NCBI GenBank assembly: GCA_028873595.1 | Contig: JAPPOV010000033.1 | Location: forward strand, 233,165-297,164 | Direction of reading: 5' to 3' | DNA length: 64,000 nucleotides | From: Gemmatimonadota bacterium | Lineage (GTDB): Bacteria > Gemmatimonadota > Gemmatimonadetes > Longimicrobiales > Gaopeijiaceae | Part shown: positions 35,406 through 43,506 of the stretch, piece after piece | Position numbering within the stretch: position 1 is the first letter of the stretch | How the letters are laid out: every line of letters starts with the position of its first letter | Program-made: the position numbers and the translations under genes | The notes under the pieces: generated by a model | Database searches by the model: none | What the model saw: only the letters and a program-made list of their open reading frames with translations | Told to the model about the DNA's origin: nothing

Positions 35406-36590
35406 TCATCCCCTCGGCTGCAGGAAGCGGCCGAGGTCTTCGCCCATCTGTGTGGCCATGTAGTTGAGCAGGACGGTTGCGGCAGGTCCCTGGTTCACAT
35501 TGCCGACCAGGATAGAGTACTCGGGCTGATCGCCGTCGGTCCCTCCGAGTGCGGTCAGCATGACAGGGTCGCCCGCGCGAAGCCGTGCTACGTGCGCCGC
35601 GGCTAAAGGAATGGTGGCCTCCAGCGCCTGACCCGATCCGGCTGGACCGGACCAGAGGACATCCGGCGCGTTTGCGTCACCGAAGTGAACTACGTATCGC
35701 GTCTCCGTCCCGAGCGGTTCCGGTAGTGCGGCCCGAAGCCCCAGTGCTGGCGTGACGGCTAGAGCCGGGTGGTCGATGTTCAAACCCAGGGAGTCGTTGA
35801 CCGCCTGATATCCGGCCAACTCTTCAGGGGACGTCTGCTCTCGATCCCTGAAGAGGGGAGAGAAGGAGAGCGACACCGCAACATTGCCAACGCGAGCGTA
35901 CCCGATGGTACGGCCTCCACCGAGCTGACCGTCGGCGGTTGGCTGCAGCGGACTGGGAACGGTCCACGGACGGTTCTCCTGGATCTCCCAGACCGATGGA
36001 CCGGCTTCCACAAAGCGAAAGTCGGTGGACTCTCCGGGTGGGAGTGCAGCCTGATCGCAAATCGGACCCCCAACGCCCGAACACGTCTCCTGTACCACGC
36101 TGCGGACGAAGATGGCGCCGTCGCACGGACCTGCCGACTGGATGAGTGACGCGTTCGCGTTCAAGACGCTGTCGGCCTGGGTCTGCACGGCGACGAGGGC
36201 ATCTGCGACGATACCCTTGATCGTCTCTCGACCCGCCTGGCGTTCCGCCAGTAGACCGTCGTCCTCCGTCGTGACGTACCGTTGTGCCAGGGCTGCATCC
36301 GTCGTGAACCAGTCGCGCACCAGCACCTCGGTCGGATCCGCCCCATCCAGGGGGTCCACCATACTGCGATCCTCGAAGGCGACAGCTTCGGCGATCTGAC
36401 GGAGGCGGGTACCGCGCGCCACCATGGGTGCGAGAACTCCATCGAGCACCGAGATGCGGTTGAGGGTTCCGACGCACGCTCGGGAACGCTCCACCTCTAC
36501 CTCGACAAGGCGACTGGGTACGGCCTCGATCTGTGCGCTCAGGAAGGCGGGGGTCAGCGAGAAGAACGCGGTGAGCGCAGCAGTGCGCAC
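35406..36590 (-). CDS. Uncharacterised secreted protein
   Basis: 394 residues from the GTG at 36590, chosen because GGAGG lies seven bases upstream and because it yields a compact signal peptide (TAALTAFFSLTPAFLSAQ). The frame continues to an ATG at 36632, but the ribosome-binding site favours the GTG. The body has paired cysteines (CDGAIFVRSVVQETCSGVGGPICDQ) that may form disulfides, and a beta-rich C-terminal half. I recognise no family. A perfect inverted repeat at 36627-36651 lies just upstream, in its likely promoter. It is convergent with the SoxD-like gene. Confidence 0.65.
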   Translation of the reverse strand: MRTAALTAFFSLTPAFLSAQIEAVPSRLVEVEVERSRACVGTLNRISVLDGVLAPMVARGTRLRQIAEAVAFEDRSMVDPLDGADPTEVLVRDWFTTDAALAQRYVTTEDDGLLAERQAGRETIKGIVADALVAVQTQADSVLNANASLIQSAGPCDGAIFVRSVVQETCSGVGGPICDQAALPPGESTDFRFVEAGPSVWEIQENRPWTVPSPLQPTADGQLGGGRTIGYARVGNVAVSLSFSPLFRDREQTSPEELAGYQAVNDSLGLNIDHPALAVTPALGLRAALPEPLGTETRYVVHFGDANAPDVLWSGPAGSGQALEATIPLAAAHVARLRAGDPVMLTALGGTDGDQPEYSILVGNVNQGPAATVLLNYMATQMGEDLGRFLQPRG

Positions 36591-36626
36591 GTCAGTGCCT
36601 CCGATGAGTGTATCGAACTTGTTGTG

Positions 36627-36651
36627 GCGCACACACTGCGATGGTGTGCGC
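36627..36651. repeat. Perfect inverted repeat (hairpin or operator) upstream of a secreted-protein gene
   Basis: GCGCACAC (36627-36634) and GTGTGCGC (36644-36651) are exact reverse complements around a nine-base spacer, followed on the plus strand by TTGTTTT. Its position, 37-61 bases before the GTG start of the gene ending at 35406, suits an operator. The T-rich tail would also suit a plus-strand terminator, but no plus-strand gene ends nearby. Function undecided. Confidence 0.5.
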
Positions 36652-36850
36652 TTGTTTTACCAGAGGGGGGGGCGCGGGTTTCCCTGATGCCGAACGTACA
36701 ACGCTAGCGAATTAGTCCTCTGCCACTGCAGTCGGGTGTCGAGTGGCGATTGGGTGGAGCCTCGTCGCTCCCATTGACGATGGGGGCGCGGCCCCGTGCT
36801 TGATGGTTTCACCGCTGGCCTCCGTTCCCGGCGTGATCCGATTCGATCTC

Positions 36851-37906
36851 TCAGCGGCGCTCGTTCTGTTCTTGCGCCCGCGCACCGGAGAGAACGTTCT
36901 CCATGGCGTAGTTCGCTTCGTGACAGGCGTATTCGTAGACCAACCCGTCGAGCCGATTGAAGGGCACTTCGCCACGCACAGGGGCGGTCAGCATGATCGG
37001 GTCCTCGACCGCGAACTCGTAGTTGAGCTGCCGCTCAGAAGCGCGAGTGAAGCGTTCGACGACGCGAATCGACTCGGATGGGGTGAACTGGGCCGCCGAG
37101 AGCGCAAACATTGGCTGATCCGGATGAATGTTCGTCGTCTCCACGACGAGTGTGTCGCCTACCCAACGGCCCCATGAATCGCCCATCCAGGGGCGCATGT
37201 GTTCGGGTAGATGCTTCGGCTTCGCCATTCGGATGATGCGCACATCGTGAACCATTTCGGTCATGATCATGATTGCGCTTGGTGTCTGAACGATCGTGTA
37301 GTTGTTGTTGTAGAAATAGTTCGGAAGCATGGGGGGACCACCGTTCGATCCGAACGACATGAGGCACCGCTCGCCCAGTGGGCGGTTCTCGGGGTTGTCA
37401 TACGGACCGAACTGCCGAGAGAACGCACGCCGTTCCGCGAGTCGACGCCGTCCTTCCTCCGTAAAGGGAGGGCGGCGCCCGTTGCCGGGCTCGGTGATCA
37501 ACGAGCTTCTCGGCTCCCCGTTGTACCGCGCGACTCGGTCGCCGGCGTCGATGAAGAAGTAATTGTAGCCGCCGACACCGCCTGCCGCTCCAGTGGATCC
37601 GTCACCACCGACCGGTGGTGCCTCTCGGTCCGGATCGCTCGGCTGAGCCTCGGCTTCGATCAGATCTTGCCGGCCCCCTTCCATCGCTACCACCTGCTCG
37701 AGGCTGAGGACGAGGGGCTGGCCCTCGGCGCGGACGATGGGCGTCAGCGTCGCGTTACTCCAATTGCCCTGGAAGTCGGGGGTGCCATCGGCCAGGCGTG
37801 GCATTGTCCAGTCTGCGGGTGGAGCCTGAGCGGCCACGGGCGCCGGCAGCGCGATCATCAGCGCACCGGTGAAGGTGAGGAGCGAGCCGGCCAAGCCGAT
37901 CTTCAT
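36851..37906 (-). CDS. Uncharacterised secreted protein of a family common in soil bacteria
   Basis: 351 residues from the ATG at 37906, which overlaps the gamma-glutamyltransferase stop as ATGA (37903-37906). The signal peptide ends near APVAAQ. The first motif, MPRLADGTPDFQGNWSNATLTP, is shared by a widespread family of secreted proteins in Acidobacteria and Gemmatimonadota with no known function. A later block IMIMTEMVHDVRIIRM and WMGDSWGRWVGDTLVVETTN is also typical of it. The product is beta-rich and periplasmic. Coupled translation with gamma-glutamyltransferase suggests shared regulation. About 260 bases between its stop and the next gene (36591-36850) hold only the inverted repeat. 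Confidence 0.78.
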   Translation of the reverse strand: MKIGLAGSLLTFTGALMIALPAPVAAQAPPADWTMPRLADGTPDFQGNWSNATLTPIVRAEGQPLVLSLEQVVAMEGGRQDLIEAEAQPSDPDREAPPVGGDGSTGAAGGVGGYNYFFIDAGDRVARYNGEPRSSLITEPGNGRRPPFTEEGRRRLAERRAFSRQFGPYDNPENRPLGERCLMSFGSNGGPPMLPNYFYNNNYTIVQTPSAIMIMTEMVHDVRIIRMAKPKHLPEHMRPWMGDSWGRWVGDTLVVETTNIHPDQPMFALSAAQFTPSESIRVVERFTRASERQLNYEFAVEDPIMLTAPVRGEVPFNRLDGLVYEYACHEANYAMENVLSGARAQEQNERR

Positions 37907-39570
37907 GATCCGCCCGTCATCGGTCCGCGGGCCGTACCCTCCCAATCCGGGTCGGCTCCTCCGATGAAGGTGCGGGTATCAGGGTCGTACTGGATACCGT
38001 GGATACGGCCGAAGGCACCCGTTCGTGGCTGCTCGTTGATGTCGAGGCCGAGCGCTTCCATCTGAGCGATTTCTTCCTCGGTCCAACCGATGCCCGGTGA
38101 CGTTTCCGCGTTGAGTCCGCCGCCGAAGCCACCGGCTACGCGAGGCTCGGCCAGAGCGTGCGGCAGATCCATTCCGAAGTCGATCACCCGTGTGATCGCG
38201 TGCACGACGGCCGGCGGGATCATGCCTCCGCCTGCACCTCCCAGGACGAGCACGACTTCTCCATCCTTCATGACGATGAACGGACAGATGTTCGAGCGGG
38301 CGCGCATCCCGGGTTCCGTCATCGTGCCGAGGTAGCCGCCCAGGGTAGAAGCGTACAGGAATCCGAGCCCCGGCGTCACGACCTTCGAACCCATGTTTGG
38401 CCCGAGTGTCTGCGTCAGGGAAACGAACATCCCGTTGGCGTCGGCCGTGGACAGGTGGGTCGTATGACCACCGTAGAGATCTCCCCGCTCCTCGAGTTCG
38501 GGCATCGGTATCCACGGTTCTGCTGGCTGTTGCCCAGGCGCCGCGATGTCCGCCGCGATCTGACGCGCGTACTCTTTCGAGGTCGCGCGAACAGCGGCTG
38601 TATCCGGTCCCAGGATGGCCAGTTCTCGCTGTGCCATCCGAAGTGATTGCCCCGTGATCGCGAACCACTCCGCCTCCGTCATCGAGGCGGGATCGAACGT
38701 TTCCATCACGTGAAGTGCCTGGATGGCCAGGACCCCGGCAGCCGGTACGTCCGTGCCGATGATGTCGTAGCCCCGGTACGTTCCACGCACGATTCGGCTG
38801 TCCTCGGCGACGTACTGTTCCAGATCCTCCAGGTCGACGACGGCTCCATTCGCACGGAAGTCGGCCGCCATCGCCTGAGCGATTTCACCCTTGTAAAAGA
38901 CGTCACGCCCGCCGAGCATGATCTTGCGCAGCGTTTCGGCGTAATCGGGCTGAACCAGCGTTTCTCCCGCTCCGTATGGCGAGCCGTCGCCCCTGTAATA
39001 GGTCGCTGCGGTCCCGGGAAACTGGAGAGCCTGTTCGGCGCCTGCGGCCTGTCTGCGCGCGTCCCCCGCCAGCAGTCGGAAGCCGTTCTCAGCGTATTCG
39101 ATCGCGGGTGCCATGACGCGGGCGAGTGGGAGCGAGCCGTGCTCCTCGTGCAGCTTGAGCAGCCCCGCAGTGGCGCCCGGGATCCCGATCACGGCGTAGC
39201 CGAACGAAGCTCGTGGCGCCGTCTCGTGATCGTAGTCCCAAGGCGCCTGAGTGGTGCCGTCGATCCCATGGAATTGGCCGTCGGGCGTGTGAACCAGAAT
39301 CTGGTTTCGGCCGCCGATCGAATTCATCGTGGGCTCGACCACTGCGATGGCGAAACCTGCTGCGACAGCCGCGTCGGCTGCGTTCCCGCCCAACTCGAGC
39401 ATCCGGACACCGGCGTCGGTCGCAAGCGGATGGGCTGCACTCACCATCCCGGCGTCGGATCGACCGCTCTGGCCGATGGACTGGGCAGAGGTCGTGGCAG
39501 GTACAAGCGCCGCGGCAGCCGCGGCGAGGGTGAGCGCCAGTCGGGGGGCGTGGGGTCGATGCATGCTCAT
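37903..39570 (-). CDS. ggt: Gamma-glutamyltransferase
   Basis: 555 residues from the ATG at 39570 (39564 is also ATG). The signal peptide ends near TTSAQ. The autoprocessing site is visible as GHT370-T-H-L-S-T-A-D, where Thr370 would become the N-terminal nucleophile of the small subunit, as in TTHxSVxD of E. coli. The large subunit has SAAHPLATDAGVRMLELGGNAADAAVAA, and the small subunit has IGWTEEEIAQMEALG near the end. It would cleave gamma-glutamyl bonds of glutathione or peptides in the periplasm. A coupled secreted protein follows. The 308-bp gap upstream, shared with the divergent nucleoside transporter, holds a possible 49-codon ORF and no clear terminator. Confidence 0.92.
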   Translation of the reverse strand: MSMHRPHAPRLALTLAAAAAALVPATTSAQSIGQSGRSDAGMVSAAHPLATDAGVRMLELGGNAADAAVAAGFAIAVVEPTMNSIGGRNQILVHTPDGQFHGIDGTTQAPWDYDHETAPRASFGYAVIGIPGATAGLLKLHEEHGSLPLARVMAPAIEYAENGFRLLAGDARRQAAGAEQALQFPGTAATYYRGDGSPYGAGETLVQPDYAETLRKIMLGGRDVFYKGEIAQAMAADFRANGAVVDLEDLEQYVAEDSRIVRGTYRGYDIIGTDVPAAGVLAIQALHVMETFDPASMTEAEWFAITGQSLRMAQRELAILGPDTAAVRATSKEYARQIAADIAAPGQQPAEPWIPMPELEERGDLYGGHTTHLSTADANGMFVSLTQTLGPNMGSKVVTPGLGFLYASTLGGYLGTMTEPGMRARSNICPFIVMKDGEVVLVLGGAGGGMIPPAVVHAITRVIDFGMDLPHALAEPRVAGGFGGGLNAETSPGIGWTEEEIAQMEALGLDINEQPRTGAFGRIHGIQYDPDTRTFIGGADPDWEGTARGPMTGGS

Positions 39571-39729
39571 GAGGGCTAGGATCGTGAAACCTGGAGACGG
39601 TCGCCTGATGGTACAGTCCCTCGCCCTGACGAGCACCTCCCTCATCGACGCGGAGGGTGTGCAGCCGCCCCTGGCCTTGCGACTGCCAGACGTCTCGCAG
39701 GAAGGCCGAAGGATCGATAAGATCTGCAG

Positions 39730-39879
39730 ATGAGCCCGCTACAGCGCCCCCCCGACTCCGACCCCGGCACCCTGTCCGATGGGGTCGCGGCGGCTGCAGC
39801 CTCGATCACGGGCCGGTTCGACCTGATTGGTGCTGGCGTGCGACACACGACGGTATTCGTCTGGACGCCGCACTCCTGA
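39730..39879 (+). CDS. Possible 49-residue leader ORF coupled to the nucleoside transporter gene
   Basis: The ORF runs from ATG 39730 to TGA 39877-39879 and its stop overlaps the transporter start as TGATG. It encodes MSPLQRPPDSDPGTLSDGVA, then an alanine run and FDLIGAGVRHTTVFVWTPHS. Third positions are GC-rich like neighbouring genes, but there is no clear ribosome-binding site and no family is recognised. It could be a leader peptide, an upstream small protein or chance. An in-frame stop lies at 39718, so it cannot be longer. Confidence 0.35.
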   Translation: MSPLQRPPDSDPGTLSDGVAAAAASITGRFDLIGAGVRHTTVFVWTPHS

Positions 39880-41180
39880 TGTTCGAAGCTCGGGTTCGTG
39901 CGGCGCTCGGCCTCGCTTTGCTCCTCGGAATCGCGTGGGCGCTTTCGACCGATCGGAAGAAGATTTCCTGGCGGCTCGTCGGGTGGGGTTTGAGTCTGCA
40001 GGTCGGGTTTGCGTTGCTCGTGCTGAAGACTCCCGCCGGCGTGGCGGCCTTTGAAGCGTTGAATCATGTGGTTCATGCGGTGCTCGGCTACGGCACGGAG
40101 GGAGGCCGATTCGTCTTCGGCAACCTCGTTGGTAGCGAAGTGCCGGTCGGCACGCTCGAGGATGGCACGTTCAGTGCCACCCAGGGGATGGCAGCGGAGA
40201 CGGGAGCGTTCTTCGCGTTCAGAATCCTGCCCAACATCATCTTCGTGTCGTCGTTGATGACTGTGATGTACTACCTCGGGATCATGCAGAGAGTGGTCCG
40301 GGCTGTCGCGTGGGTCATGCAGCGGACCATGAGGACCTCTGGCGCCGAAACGCTGTGCACTGCGACGAACGTCTTCGTCGGCATGATGGAGTCGCCTCTT
40401 GCGGTGAAGCCGTACGTCGAGCGGATGACCGAGTCCGAGATGATGGCCATCATGACCGCGGGCCTCGCCACCATCTCGGGAACTGTGCTCGCTGCATATG
40501 CTGGAATGCTTACCCCGTTTCACCCGGATGCGGCCGGACACCTCATTGCGGCGTCCGTGATGTCCGCGCCCGCCGCGCTGGTCATGGCCAAGCTGCTGGT
40601 ACCGGAAACCGGCGAACCCGTGACCATCGGAGTACGGACCGAAGAGGTAGAACGAACGGACGTCAATGTGATCGACGCGGCCGCGCGCGGCGCGGGTGAG
40701 GGGCTTCGGCTAGCTCTGGTGGTCGGAGCCATGCTCATCGCGTTCATCGCACTCGTTGCTATGGTGAACGGGGTTCTCGGGTGGACCGGTGGCTTGTTCG
40801 GAGTGCCGGACATCACCCTCGAAGGGTTGCTCGGCGCGGCACTGGCGCCCGTTGCATGGATGCTCGGTATCCCGTGGGCGGACGCGGGCCTGATTGGGCG
40901 GATGATCGGTGTGGACTTCGTGCTCAACGAGTTCGTCGCATACGTCCAGCTTTCGAACGAACTCGGCGGGGGCGCGTCCATGGACCCTCGCTCGCTGGTC
41001 ATCGGGATATACGCCATGACGACGTTCGCGAACTTTGGCTCCGTCGCCATGACGCTGGCCGGGCTCGGGGAGATTGCACCGTCTCGCAGGCATGACCTGG
41101 CACGACTCGGGTTGAAGGCGATGGCTGCCGGCCTCATGGCCTCCCTGGCGACTGCCGCGGTGGCGGGAATCCTGGTCTGA
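39879..41180 (+). CDS. Concentrative nucleoside transporter (CNT/NupC family)
   Basis: 433 residues from the ATG at 39879. The hydrophobic N-terminal domain (LGLALLLGIAWALSTDRKKISWRLVGWGLSLQVGFALLVLKTP) is the standard opening of CNT proteins, followed by the gate domain with VMQRTMRTSGAETLCTATNVFVGMMESPLAVKPYVERMTESEMMAIMTAG, which includes the nucleoside and cation site residues. The last part (IGVDFVLNEFVAYVQLS, and TTFANFGSVAMTLAGLGEIAPSRRHDLARLGLKAM) is equally diagnostic. It should import nucleosides by sodium or proton symport. A longer frame to 39657 is rejected. It diverges from gamma-glutamyltransferase. Confidence 0.92.
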   Translation: MFEARVRAALGLALLLGIAWALSTDRKKISWRLVGWGLSLQVGFALLVLKTPAGVAAFEALNHVVHAVLGYGTEGGRFVFGNLVGSEVPVGTLEDGTFSATQGMAAETGAFFAFRILPNIIFVSSLMTVMYYLGIMQRVVRAVAWVMQRTMRTSGAETLCTATNVFVGMMESPLAVKPYVERMTESEMMAIMTAGLATISGTVLAAYAGMLTPFHPDAAGHLIAASVMSAPAALVMAKLLVPETGEPVTIGVRTEEVERTDVNVIDAAARGAGEGLRLALVVGAMLIAFIALVAMVNGVLGWTGGLFGVPDITLEGLLGAALAPVAWMLGIPWADAGLIGRMIGVDFVLNEFVAYVQLSNELGGGASMDPRSLVIGIYAMTTFANFGSVAMTLAGLGEIAPSRRHDLARLGLKAMAAGLMASLATAAVAGILV

Positions 41181-41233
41181 GGCGAGTTTCTTCGTTCCTC
41201 CATCGCAGGTGTCGACGTCTGGTCGGGGCGAGC

Positions 41234-41632
41234 ATGTCAGAATCCAAAAAGCGTCTTGTCGTCGTGGGCGACCGCGTTCTCATCCAGCCCGAGGAGGGCG
41301 AGGATCGAACCAAGGTCGGTCTTTATCTTCCGCGTACTGCAGTCGACAACCAGGCTGTCCAGGGCGGTACGGTCGTAGCGACGGGACCTGGAAATGCCGT
41401 ATCTGCCCCGACCGAACTCGACGACGAGCCCTGGAAGATCGGTGGGTCGCCCGGCGAGCCGCGCTACGTCCCGCTGCAGGCGCAAATTGGGGATTACGCG
41501 ATCTTCTTTCGTCGGGCTGCGGTCGAGATCTCGTTCGAGGGTGAGCATTACCTCGTGGTCCCGCAGGCCGCGATTCTGACGCTCGTTCGAGAAGACGAGG
41601 AGCCGGACCCTCTCGACGAACTCGGCTTCTGA
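41234..41632 (+). CDS. GroES-like co-chaperonin, orphan
   Basis: 132 residues, longer than the usual 95-100. The GroES fold is seen at both ends: RVLIQPEEGEDRTKVGLYLPRTA at the N-terminus, with the mobile loop carrying GLYLP in place of GIVLP, and GDYAIFFRRAAVEISFEGEHYLVVPQAAILTLV at the C-terminus. An insertion of about 35 residues (after VVATGPGNAV, including KIGGSPGEPRYVPLQAQ) sits in the middle, and an acidic tail follows. No groEL lies beside it, so it is probably a second GroES-type protein. It is followed by the rRNA methyltransferase gene and a hairpin at 41640-41664. Confidence 0.85.
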   Translation: MSESKKRLVVVGDRVLIQPEEGEDRTKVGLYLPRTAVDNQAVQGGTVVATGPGNAVSAPTELDDEPWKIGGSPGEPRYVPLQAQIGDYAIFFRRAAVEISFEGEHYLVVPQAAILTLVREDEEPDPLDELGF

Positions 41633-41639
41633 CCCCGAG

Positions 41640-41664
41640 GCGCAGGAGGCGTAAGCCTCCGCGC
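41640..41664 (+). repeat. Hairpin between the GroES-like and methyltransferase genes
   Basis: GCGC-A-GGAGGC and GCCTCC-GCGC pair around the loop GTAA, with one bulged A. No T-run follows, so it is not a typical terminator. It lies just where the start of the next gene is expected, within the open upstream frame, and may affect its translation. Confidence 0.45.
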
Positions 41665-41733
41665 GAGCGGACGGTCGATCTCGAGCGGTACCGCTCGTGC
41701 ATCGCGGACTGGAGTGCGTTTTCTGAAGCGGCT

Positions 41734-43098
41734 TTGCGTCCCGAGCCGACCGTCTTTCGTGTCCGTGAAGGGCGGATCTCTGAAGCCGCGCTTCTGGACC
41801 GTCTTCTCGCCCGAGGCTTCACGACTGAGCCTGTCCGTGGGCTGAGAGGATTTCACCAGGTCATCGACGGACCGGGTCGGTTGTCGGCCACCGTCGAGCA
41901 CTGGCTGGGTCTTCTCTACGTGCAGCAAGCGTCGACGGGTGTGGCCGCGCCGGCGCTTGCACCCGTACCCGGAGAGCACGTGCTGGACCTGTGCTCGGCG
42001 CCCGGGGGAAAGACACTGCACATTGCCGAGCTCATGCATGACTCGGGGTGCATTGTGGCGTCAGAGCTCAGTGAGCCCAGAATTCGGGGCCTGCTGGGCA
42101 ACGTGTATCGCCTGGGGCATTCGAACATCCTGGTCACGGCGGGGGACGGTCGAGGGTTCCCGACGGGTGTGACGTTCGACCGCGTACTGGTGGACGCACC
42201 GTGCTCGGGTGAGGGCACGCTGCGTCGTGGCGGGGGACAAGCACCGAACCAGTCTGCTTCCTTCCTCGGGTACGTGACCCGGGCGCAGAAGGGTCTGCTC
42301 GAGCGAGCGGTTGCGGTCACTCGCCCGGGAGGCGTCATCCTCTACGTGACGTGCACATTCGCACCGGAAGAGAACGAGGCGATCGTGAGCGACGCGCTGG
42401 AGAGACTGCCGGTCGAGCTCGAGGTATTGAACCTGCCTGTACCGCATGCTAGAGGCCTGACCGAGTTCGAGGGGACCCGTTTCGATCCACGTGTCGAGGG
42501 CGCTGCTCGTATCTATCCTCACCACCTCGACTCCGGTGGTTTGTTTCTAGCCCGGCTTCGGAAGCTCGACGACGGCGGAGAGCGACCCTTCCGCGCACCC
42601 GTGCCCAGCGTCTTTCCGGGTGATGAGATGAGCTCGGACGACGCCGAGGTGCGGTTGAGCGCAGCCCTAGGCGAGCTGCGCACTCGGTACGGTGCATCCT
42701 CGGGGCTCGACAAACTCCGCTGGGTGTTCCGCGGGGGACGAGTATGGTTCCATACGTTGGATGCATGGCCGCTCCCTCAGTGGACGGAGGGCGGATGGCG
42801 AGCGATTTCCGTCGGCATCCGTGGCATCGACTTCGATACCCAGGGCCGGCCGCGACCGTCGAACGATCTCATGCGCCTGTTCGGCGATCACCTAACTGGG
42901 CGCGTCGTGGACGTGGACGACGAAGAGATGCGCGCGCTCCTCGCCAGGAAGGCTATCCCGGCGGCCGAGGGTGAACGCGGCCCGATCGGCATCCGTCACC
43001 GCGGTGATATGGTGGGACGCGGCGCATTGACGGTCGATGGGCTCAAGAGCGAGATCCCGAAGGCTCGAGCGGGAGACTACCTGCGTTCGTTGTCCTGA
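41734..43098 (+). CDS. RsmB/RsmF-type SAM-dependent RNA cytosine methyltransferase
   Basis: 454 residues from a TTG at 41734, but the coding signal extends upstream: VDLERYRSCIADWSAFSEAALRP precedes it in frame and fits the N-terminal domain of the family. No ATG, GTG or TTG occurs between 41632 and 41734 in this frame. The catalytic motifs are complete: VLDLCSAPGGKTLHIAELM for SAM binding, VDAPCSGEG with the first catalytic cysteine, and YVTCTFAPEENE with the second. A C-terminal PUA-like tail (residues about 320-450) ends in GRGALTVDGLKSEIPKARAGDYLRSL. It would methylate C5 of cytosine in rRNA or tRNA. Confidence 0.88.
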   Translation: MRPEPTVFRVREGRISEAALLDRLLARGFTTEPVRGLRGFHQVIDGPGRLSATVEHWLGLLYVQQASTGVAAPALAPVPGEHVLDLCSAPGGKTLHIAELMHDSGCIVASELSEPRIRGLLGNVYRLGHSNILVTAGDGRGFPTGVTFDRVLVDAPCSGEGTLRRGGGQAPNQSASFLGYVTRAQKGLLERAVAVTRPGGVILYVTCTFAPEENEAIVSDALERLPVELEVLNLPVPHARGLTEFEGTRFDPRVEGAARIYPHHLDSGGLFLARLRKLDDGGERPFRAPVPSVFPGDEMSSDDAEVRLSAALGELRTRYGASSGLDKLRWVFRGGRVWFHTLDAWPLPQWTEGGWRAISVGIRGIDFDTQGRPRPSNDLMRLFGDHLTGRVVDVDDEEMRALLARKAIPAAEGERGPIGIRHRGDMVGRGALTVDGLKSEIPKARAGDYLRSLS

Positions 43099-43116
43099 CT
43101 CTTTGGCGCCGCAGCT

Positions 43117-43506
43117 TCAGAGGTTTCGGGTGTCGGCGAGCCAGCGCACGAACGCCTCATCCGCTGGAGCCAGAGCCAACTCTGTAAGCTCTTCCATCGT
43201 CAACCAGGTGACCTCGGAGTGCTCGTGCGCGATCGGTTCTCCGGTCGTATCGACCGGATAGAACTCGATCACGAACGGCGAGGCATCGTCCTTGACCGCA
43301 TAAAGCATCGGACGGACGGCGGTTACGGTCAGCTCGAGCTCCTCTGCGAGTTCCCGTCTTGCCGCGTTGCCCGGTGTTTCACCCGGATCGATCTTGCCTC
43401 CGGGAAACTCCCACATCCCTCCGTGCCGCTTCTCGAACGGGCGCCGGCCGACCAGGAGCATGTCGCCCCGGCGCACGACCGCGGCGACCACGCGAACCGA
43501 GGTCAT
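43117..43506 (-). CDS. Nudix hydrolase, MutT-like
   Basis: 129 residues from the ATG at 43506, overlapping the transporter stop as ATGA (43503-43506). The Nudix box is complete: Gly37, Glu43, Arg51, Glu52, Glu55 and Glu56 in GGKIDPGETPGNAARRELAEEL. The length and opening VVAAVVRRGDMLLVGRRP match MutT/8-oxo-dGTP diphosphatases, which clean oxidised nucleotides from the pool. This is the last gene of the M28 peptidase-transporter operon and converges with the methyltransferase gene. The exact substrate is not decided by sequence. Confidence 0.9.
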   Translation of the reverse strand: MTSVRVVAAVVRRGDMLLVGRRPFEKRHGGMWEFPGGKIDPGETPGNAARRELAEELELTVTAVRPMLYAVKDDASPFVIEFYPVDTTGEPIAHEHSEVTWLTMEELTELALAPADEAFVRWLADTRNL

